Assembly (NCBI RefSeq): GCF_000718305.1
Contig: NZ_JOFQ01000038.1
Span: 1 to 36,083 of the forward strand
Length of the DNA: 36,083 nt
Source: Streptomyces niger
Lineage (GTDB): Bacteria > Actinomycetota > Actinomycetes > Streptomycetales > Streptomycetaceae
Direction of reading: 5' to 3'
Part shown: positions 31,961 to 36,083 of the stretch, piece by piece
Position numbering within the stretch: the stretch's first letter is position 1
How the letters are laid out: each line of letters opens with the position of its first letter
Made by a program: the position numbers and the translations under genes
The notes under the pieces: generated by a model
Databases searched by the model: none
What the model was told of the DNA's origin: nothing
The model's input: the letters and a program-made list of their open reading frames with translations, nothing else

Positions 31961-32211
31961 CGTGTCCCTCCCGCAGGGTCGACCGTTCTACCCGGGCCTT
32001 CTCTTGAAGCCTTCCCAGTGTTTCACCATGGCCCAACCAGGCCATAACAGTTCGGCAGCATCGCATACCTGTCTGTGGCGAGCCCGGGGCGGGAAACACA
32101 CGTGACCGGCATCCATGCGGGCGTCGAAGGTAAGTACCCTGGGCTCCGGCTGTCCACCCGCACGGCCGGTGCGGTGGTGCGAGCACGACAGGCATTCGGA
32201 GGGGCGCCGCG

Positions 32212-34890
32212 ATGATGGGGGAGCAGATCACCGACACACGCATGAGGAGACCAGTGATCACCGCGCGGGCCGCTGCCACCTTCGAGCCGGTTGGCCGTTC
32301 CGTCGCCACGGCCCGGGCTTTCGTGCGCGACACCCTCCAGGGCTGGGGCCACGGCGACATCATCGACGACGCCGTCGTCCTCACCAGCGAGCTGGTCACC
32401 AACGCCGTCGTGCACGCCGGCACCGCAGCCGACGTGCTCTGCCTCCGTACCGACACCGGCGTCCGCATCGAGGTCGCCGACCGCTATCCCGAGCGTGAGG
32501 TGCCCGTACAGAGCTCCGGCCAGGCGCTCGCCCATCCCGACCGCGAGGGCGGCCGCGGGCTGCTGCTGTGCGGCGCGCTGGCCAGCCGCTGGGGCGTGGA
32601 GTACACCGCCTCCCAGAAGCACGTCTGGTTCCAGCTGGACCTGCCGGAGCGGCCCGCCGGCACCCGGACCGCCGGTCCCGCGCTCCCCGCGGACGCCCTG
32701 CCCGTCGCCGAGCGCCGGGTCCGGGTCGCCGTCATCCAGATCGACCGCGGCGGCTGCATCAGCTCCTGGAACGAGGACGCCCAGGATCTTTTCGCCTATG
32801 CGCCCGAACAGGTGATCGGCAAGCCCCTCACCGACTTCGCCGCCTGGCCGCACACCCCCGGCACCGGCACCGGCATCGTCGAGGCCCTCCAGCTCTCCCG
32901 GTGGGAGGGCTCGTACGGCATAAGGGGTGCCGACGGCCGCGTCGTCCCCGTGTACGCCTCCCACCTCCGCGTACGGGACGCCGACGGCGAGCCCTCCACC
33001 GTGTGCCTCCTCGTACGCGACCACGAACGCGCCGTGCTCCAGAGCCCGCCACGCACCCCCTCGGACTCCTCCGGACAGCAGTCGGAGGGCCACGGCCCCG
33101 CCGACCCGTTCGAGGTCTTCATCGGCTCCCCCGCCCCCGACGACCTCGACGGCCTGCTGCAACGCACGGTCGAGCGCGCCCGCGACATGCTCGACGGCGA
33201 CGCCGCGTACCTGCTGCTGGCCACCGACGACGAGACCGAGCTGGAGGTACGCGCCTCCACCGGCCTGCCCTCCGCACGACAGCGCTTCGCACGCGTCCCC
33301 GTGGAGGCCGGCAGCGGCCGCTACGGGTCCGCACGCATGCCCGCCGTCCACGAGGACCTCACCGCCGTACAGGGCGCCGTCCCGCTGCTCTCCGGTACGG
33401 GCATGCGCTCCGTCGTCACGGTCCCCCTCAAGGTCGAGGGGCGGCTCACCGGCTCCCTGGGCGTCGCCGCCGAGGCCCCGGGCCGCTACACCAATGAAGA
33501 GGCGCTCCGCCTCCAGTTCGCCGCCGACCGCATCGCGCTCGCCGTCGAACGCGCCCGCCTCACCGAGCTGGAACGGCTCCGCCGCGGCTCCCTCTCCTTC
33601 CTCGTCGAGGCCTCCGACCTGCTGGCCGGCACCCTGGACCGCAATCAGACGCTGGCCCTCATGGCCCAGATGACGGTCCCCACGCTCGCCACCTGGTGCG
33701 CCGTGTACACCGTCGCCGACCAGGCCTCCGAGCCCGAGCTGTCCTTCGTGCTGCACGAGGACGAGGACCGCATCGACGGCCTCAAGACGCTCCTGCAGAA
33801 GGTTCCGCCGCCCGAGCCGGTGCCCACCCCCGGAGCCCGCGTCTGGAGCGCCCCTGGAGACGCGGCGCACGACGCCGCGCTGCGCACCTCTCTGCGCAGC
33901 CTCGGGCTGGGCGCCTCCGCACGCCCCTCCAGCGGCCCCGGCGCCACGCTCGCCACCGCCTCCGCGGTCGGCGGCGAGACCGTCGTCCTGCCGCTCGTGG
34001 CCCGCAACCGCGTCATCGGCATGCTCACCCTCGGCAAGCCCACCGAGGAGCACTTCCGCCAGGAGATCCTCGAACTCGCCGAGGACCTCTCCCGCCGGGC
34101 CGCGCTCGCCCTGGACAACGCGCGCCTGTACTCGGAGCGCACGGCCATCAGCCAGTCCCTCCAGCGCAGCCTGCTGCCCCCGGAACTGCCCGACGTGCCC
34201 GGCGTCGAGGTCGAGGTCATCTACCGCGCGGCCGGCGAGGGCAACGAGGTCGGCGGCGACTTCTACGATCTCTTCCCGATCCGCGACGGCGCGTACGGCT
34301 TCGCCATCGGCGACGTCTGCGGTACGGGCCCGGAGGCCGCGGCCGTCACGGGCCTGGCCCGGCACGCGCTGCGCCTGCTCGCCCGCGAGGGCTTCGGCGG
34401 CCCGGCCGTCCTGGAACGCCTGAACGCCGCGATCCTCGACGAGGGCGCCCGCAGCCGCTTCCTCACCCTCCTCTACGGCGAACTGTGGCCCCAGCGCGAC
34501 GGCAGCGCCGTACTGAAGGTCGTCTGCGCTGGCCACCCGCTCCCCCTGCGGCTGCGCCAGGACGGCACGGTCGAGCCCGCTGCCGAGCCGCAGCCCCTCC
34601 TGGGCGTCATGGAGGATCTGGAGCTGTACGCCCAGACCGTGACGCTCGACCCGGGCGACGTCCTGCTCTGCGTCACCGACGGCGTCACGGAGCGCCGCGA
34701 GGGCACCCGCATGCTCGGCGACGACGGCCTGGCGGACGTCCTGACGACCTGTACGGGACTGACGGCCGGCGCGGTCGCCGCGCGCATCCTGCGTGCCGTG
34801 GAGCGCTTCGCCGCCGAACCGGCCTCGGACGACATGGCCATCCTCGCCATGCGGGTACCGGAGGCCGTCCACGAGGGGCAGCTGCCGTAA
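32212..34890 (+). CDS. osaC: OsaC-type anti-sigma kinase / PAS / GAF / PP2C phosphatase
   Basis: This 892-residue soluble protein combines an RsbW-like ATPase at about residues 15-145 (N-box ELVTNAVVHAG at 60-70; GGRGLLLC), a PAS domain (about 168-270, ISSWNEDAQDLFAYAPEQVIG), two GAF-type domains (about 300-455 and 460-640), and a C-terminal SpoIIE/PP2C phosphatase with D683 (GGDFYD), GDVCGTG and D873/D874 (SDDMAIL). It diverges from osaA across 251 bases, as osaC does in S. coelicolor, where OsaC damps sigma-B activity after osmotic stress. The fused kinase and phosphatase could act oppositely on one anti-sigma antagonist. The ATG at 32212 follows GGAGGGG by 7 bases; an ATG at 32215 is possible. 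No hairpin is seen in the divergent gap 31961-32211. Confidence 0.9.
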   Translation: MMGEQITDTRMRRPVITARAAATFEPVGRSVATARAFVRDTLQGWGHGDIIDDAVVLTSELVTNAVVHAGTAADVLCLRTDTGVRIEVADRYPEREVPVQSSGQALAHPDREGGRGLLLCGALASRWGVEYTASQKHVWFQLDLPERPAGTRTAGPALPADALPVAERRVRVAVIQIDRGGCISSWNEDAQDLFAYAPEQVIGKPLTDFAAWPHTPGTGTGIVEALQLSRWEGSYGIRGADGRVVPVYASHLRVRDADGEPSTVCLLVRDHERAVLQSPPRTPSDSSGQQSEGHGPADPFEVFIGSPAPDDLDGLLQRTVERARDMLDGDAAYLLLATDDETELEVRASTGLPSARQRFARVPVEAGSGRYGSARMPAVHEDLTAVQGAVPLLSGTGMRSVVTVPLKVEGRLTGSLGVAAEAPGRYTNEEALRLQFAADRIALAVERARLTELERLRRGSLSFLVEASDLLAGTLDRNQTLALMAQMTVPTLATWCAVYTVADQASEPELSFVLHEDEDRIDGLKTLLQKVPPPEPVPTPGARVWSAPGDAAHDAALRTSLRSLGLGASARPSSGPGATLATASAVGGETVVLPLVARNRVIGMLTLGKPTEEHFRQEILELAEDLSRRAALALDNARLYSERTAISQSLQRSLLPPELPDVPGVEVEVIYRAAGEGNEVGGDFYDLFPIRDGAYGFAIGDVCGTGPEAAAVTGLARHALRLLAREGFGGPAVLERLNAAILDEGARSRFLTLLYGELWPQRDGSAVLKVVCAGHPLPLRLRQDGTVEPAAEPQPLLGVMEDLELYAQTVTLDPGDVLLCVTDGVTERREGTRMLGDDGLADVLTTCTGLTAGAVAARILRAVERFAAEPASDDMAILAMRVPEAVHEGQLP

Positions 34891-34950
34891 CCCCTTCGGG
34901 CCTCGGGGCGCGTCCCCGGGGCCCGATCCACTGAACCCGGATACGAAAAA

Positions 34951-34980
34951 GGCCCCCGCCTACTGGCGGGGGCCTTTTCT
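34951..34980. terminator. Bidirectional terminator shared by osaC and tRNA-Thr
   Basis: A perfect 10-bp GC stem (GGCCCCCGCC/GGCGGGGGCC) with a TACT loop is followed by TTTTCT on the plus strand and by a T-run (AAAAA on plus, 34946-34950) on the minus strand. It ends osaC 60 bases after its stop and the convergent tRNA gene 10 bases after its 3' end. Confidence 0.9.
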
Positions 34981-34984
34981 ACAG

Positions 34985-35057
34985 AGCCCCAATACGGAAT
35001 CGAACCGTAGACCTTCTCCTTACCATGGAGACGCTCTGCCGACTGAGCTATTGGGGC
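34985..35057 (-). tRNA. tRNA-Thr (anticodon GGT)
   Basis: The minus strand folds as a full cloverleaf: acceptor GCCCCAA/TTGGGGC, D arm GCTC-AGTCGGCA-GAGC, anticodon stem TCTCC/GGAGA with loop ATGGTAA (T33, anticodon GGT, reading ACC/ACU), variable AGGTC, T arm TACGG-TTCGATT-CCGTA, discriminator T. CCA is not encoded. Coordinates exclude any processing extension. Its own promoter lies directly upstream. Confidence 0.95.
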
Positions 35058-35072
35058 GCGTCGACGTGTTCA

Positions 35073-35102
35073 ACTATACCCGATCACAGGCGATGGTTCG
35101 AA
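35073..35102 (-). promoter_or_regulatory. Promoter of tRNA-Thr
   Basis: Minus strand: -35 TTCGAA (35097-35102), 18-bp spacer, -10 TATAGT (35073-35078), 15 bases before the mature tRNA 5' end. The near-consensus -10 is unusual in this GC-rich window and fits a strong stable-RNA promoter. The remainder up to 35194 is relatively AT-rich and holds only a GCCGG-CATTA-CCGGC hairpin (35176-35190) after the aminotransferase-like gene. Confidence 0.6.
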
Positions 35103-35194
35103 TCGCCGTCGGACGCCCCGCAGACCCCTCCGCATAAATCGGAATTACCCGGCGCCATTGCCCCGAATAACCCGTGCCGGCATTACCGGCGCGC

Positions 35195-35872
35195 TCAGAA
35201 CGCCGGCTGCAGCAGCCCACCCAGCGCATTGCAGGCACTCACCATCCGCTGCAATTCACGGCGGGTCAGCGACTCGGCCACGGGCAGCGCCAGCGTCTCG
35301 TCGCACGCCCGCTCCGTGTGCGGCAGCAGCAGGTCCCGGCGGTACTCCGGCATCCGGTACACGGGCACCGGTACGGGCACGCGGCAGGCGACGCCCTTGC
35401 CCCGCAGCGTCCGTGCGAAGGCGTCCCGGTCCGGCCGCCCGTTGCCGGGGACCCGCACCACGTACTGCTCGTACGTGTGCTCAGCGCGCTCCGTGGGCGT
35501 CGCCACGCCGCGGAGTCGCCCGGCGAGGTACGTCGCGTACGCGCGGCGCCGCTCGGCGCCGGCCGGGGCCACGCCCGGCTCCGCCGTCGCGTGCACGAGC
35601 AGGCCGTGCCGCTCGCCCAGCTCGTGCAGCCTGTCCAGGTCGGCCCGGTGCCCGAAGCGGTGGACGGCGATGACGGCGGCGGTCCTGGAGGTCACCACGT
35701 CGGCCACTGCGGCCGGGTCGAGGCAGTAGGTGTCCGGGTCGATGTCGGCGAAGACCGGTACGGCTCCGGCACGCACGACGGCCTCGGTGACCTCGGCGCT
35801 GCCGAACGCCGGCACCACGACCTCGTCGCCGATGCCGATACCGGCCGACTCAAGCGTTCCACTTGTCCCCAT
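35195..35872 (-). CDS. Short DegT/DnrJ/EryC1-like protein lacking the PLP lysine
   Basis: This 225-residue protein resembles DegT/DnrJ/EryC1/StrS sugar aminotransferases. DEVVVPAFGSAEVTEAVVRAGAVPVFADIDPDTYCLDPAAV matches their cofactor-domain start, and GKGVACRVPVPVPVYRMPEYR their C-terminal domain. The protein passes directly from LLVHATAEP to RRRAYATYLAGRL, so the segment that carries the Schiff-base lysine is missing. Its only lysine is the one in RGKGV, which is not catalytic. It is therefore unlikely to be an ordinary PLP aminotransferase. The start ATG at 35870-35872 has GGAGG only 1 base away, so the true start is uncertain. It follows the rRNA operon terminator on the same strand. It could be a decayed gene or a repurposed fold. 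Confidence 0.7.
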   Translation of the reverse strand: MGTSGTLESAGIGIGDEVVVPAFGSAEVTEAVVRAGAVPVFADIDPDTYCLDPAAVADVVTSRTAAVIAVHRFGHRADLDRLHELGERHGLLVHATAEPGVAPAGAERRRAYATYLAGRLRGVATPTERAEHTYEQYVVRVPGNGRPDRDAFARTLRGKGVACRVPVPVPVYRMPEYRRDLLLPHTERACDETLALPVAESLTRRELQRMVSACNALGGLLQPAF

Positions 35873-35935
35873 GCCTCCGGATGCTGGCGGCCGAACGTGA
35901 ACACGAAGTGACACGCGGCACTGCAGCAACCGAAC

Positions 35936-35980
35936 AAAAAAGCTCCGGTCCCTGAACCAAAAGGCTCAGGGACCGGAGCT
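35936..35980 (-). terminator. rRNA operon terminator after 5S rRNA
   Basis: An 18-bp stem (35941-35958 with 35963-35980, one G-U wobble) and TTTT loop on the minus strand is followed by six T residues. It lies 10 bases after the 5S 3' end and insulates the downstream aminotransferase-like gene from rRNA transcription. Confidence 0.92.
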
Positions 35981-35989
35981 GAAGAATTG

Positions 35990-36083
35990 TTCGGCGGCGT
36001 CCTACTCTCCCACAGGGTCCCCCCTGCAGTACCATCGGCGCTGAAAGGCTTAGCTTCCGGGTTCGAAATGTAACCGGGCGTTT
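35990..36083 (-). rRNA. rrf: 5S ribosomal RNA, 3' part (cut by window end)
   Basis: The minus strand reads AAACGCCCGGTTACATTTCG, then CGAACCCGGAAGCTAAGC, CAGCGCCGATGGTACTGC and GTGGGAGAGTAGG to the 3' end, the conserved body of actinobacterial 5S rRNA. About 94 of the usual 120 bases are present; the 5' end lies beyond the window. The rRNA operon therefore reads into this window. The 3' end is placed within a few bases. Confidence 0.95.

Noticed and set aside
34985..35057. tRNA-Thr as an integration site for a mobile element
   Set aside because: No integrase, no duplicated tRNA 3' end and no change in gene content are seen on either side.
35085..35118. GGTTCGAATC resembling a tRNA T arm, possibly a tRNA remnant or attachment site
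   Set aside because: The flanking bases do not form a 5-bp T stem or acceptor stem, and the TTCGAA fits as the -35 element of the tRNA-Thr promoter.

Overview
The window is high-GC actinobacterial chromosome and fits the genus Streptomyces. Codon third positions are strongly G/C. The gene order recX-recA ... lhr-nei ... dps-clgR-cinA-pgsA-rimO-rodZ-like-ftsK-osaB-osaA/osaC is the conserved core arrangement known from that genus. All gene names come from reading motifs and gene order; no database search was possible.

Layout. (1) 1-3.7 kb, minus strand: DUF3046 protein, AI-2E-family permease, recA behind an SOS-type promoter, then recX. (2) 3.7-4.7 kb, plus strand: a lone protein with a terpene-cyclase-like repeat. 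(3) 4.7-8.9 kb: a PucR/CdaR-type regulator diverging from a metallo-beta-lactamase-fold hydrolase that is translationally coupled to an MFS transporter, with a perfect palindrome between the two arms. (4) 9.0-11.0 kb, minus: AraC-type regulator followed by azlC and azlD (branched-chain amino-acid export). (5) 11.1-16.7 kb, plus: the large DNA-repair helicase Lhr and a Nei/Fpg-type glycosylase. (6) 16.8-19.2 kb, minus: small membrane protein, Dps, ClgR and CinA. (7) 19.2-25.3 kb, minus: cinA-pgsA-rimO joined by 4-bp overlaps, then a RodZ-like protein and FtsK. (8) 25.5-34.9 kb: the osmotic-response locus. osaA encodes a soluble hybrid kinase with ten 92-residue HAMP-type repeats, osaB a receiver-coiled-coil protein, and divergent osaC a fused anti-sigma kinase/PAS/GAF/PP2C protein. 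(9) 34.9-36.1 kb: shared terminator, tRNA-Thr(GGT), a short aminotransferase-like protein lacking its PLP lysine, an rRNA-operon terminator, and the 3' part of a 5S rRNA gene cut by the window end.

How the genes work together. The DNA-repair theme (recA, recX, lhr, nei, Dps protection) runs through the left half. Regions 6-8 combine proteolysis control (ClgR), membrane phospholipid synthesis (PgsA), cell division and DNA segregation (RodZ-like, FtsK) and osmotic/sigma-B signalling (Osa). The window has no prophage, insertion sequence, CRISPR array or obvious horizontally acquired island. The items that deserve a second look are the kinase repeat array, the lysine-less aminotransferase, the hydrolase/transporter cluster with its candidate operator, the triplicated repeats in front of dps and osaB, and a recurrent -10-like hexamer 6-7 bp upstream of start codons that suggests many leaderless transcripts.
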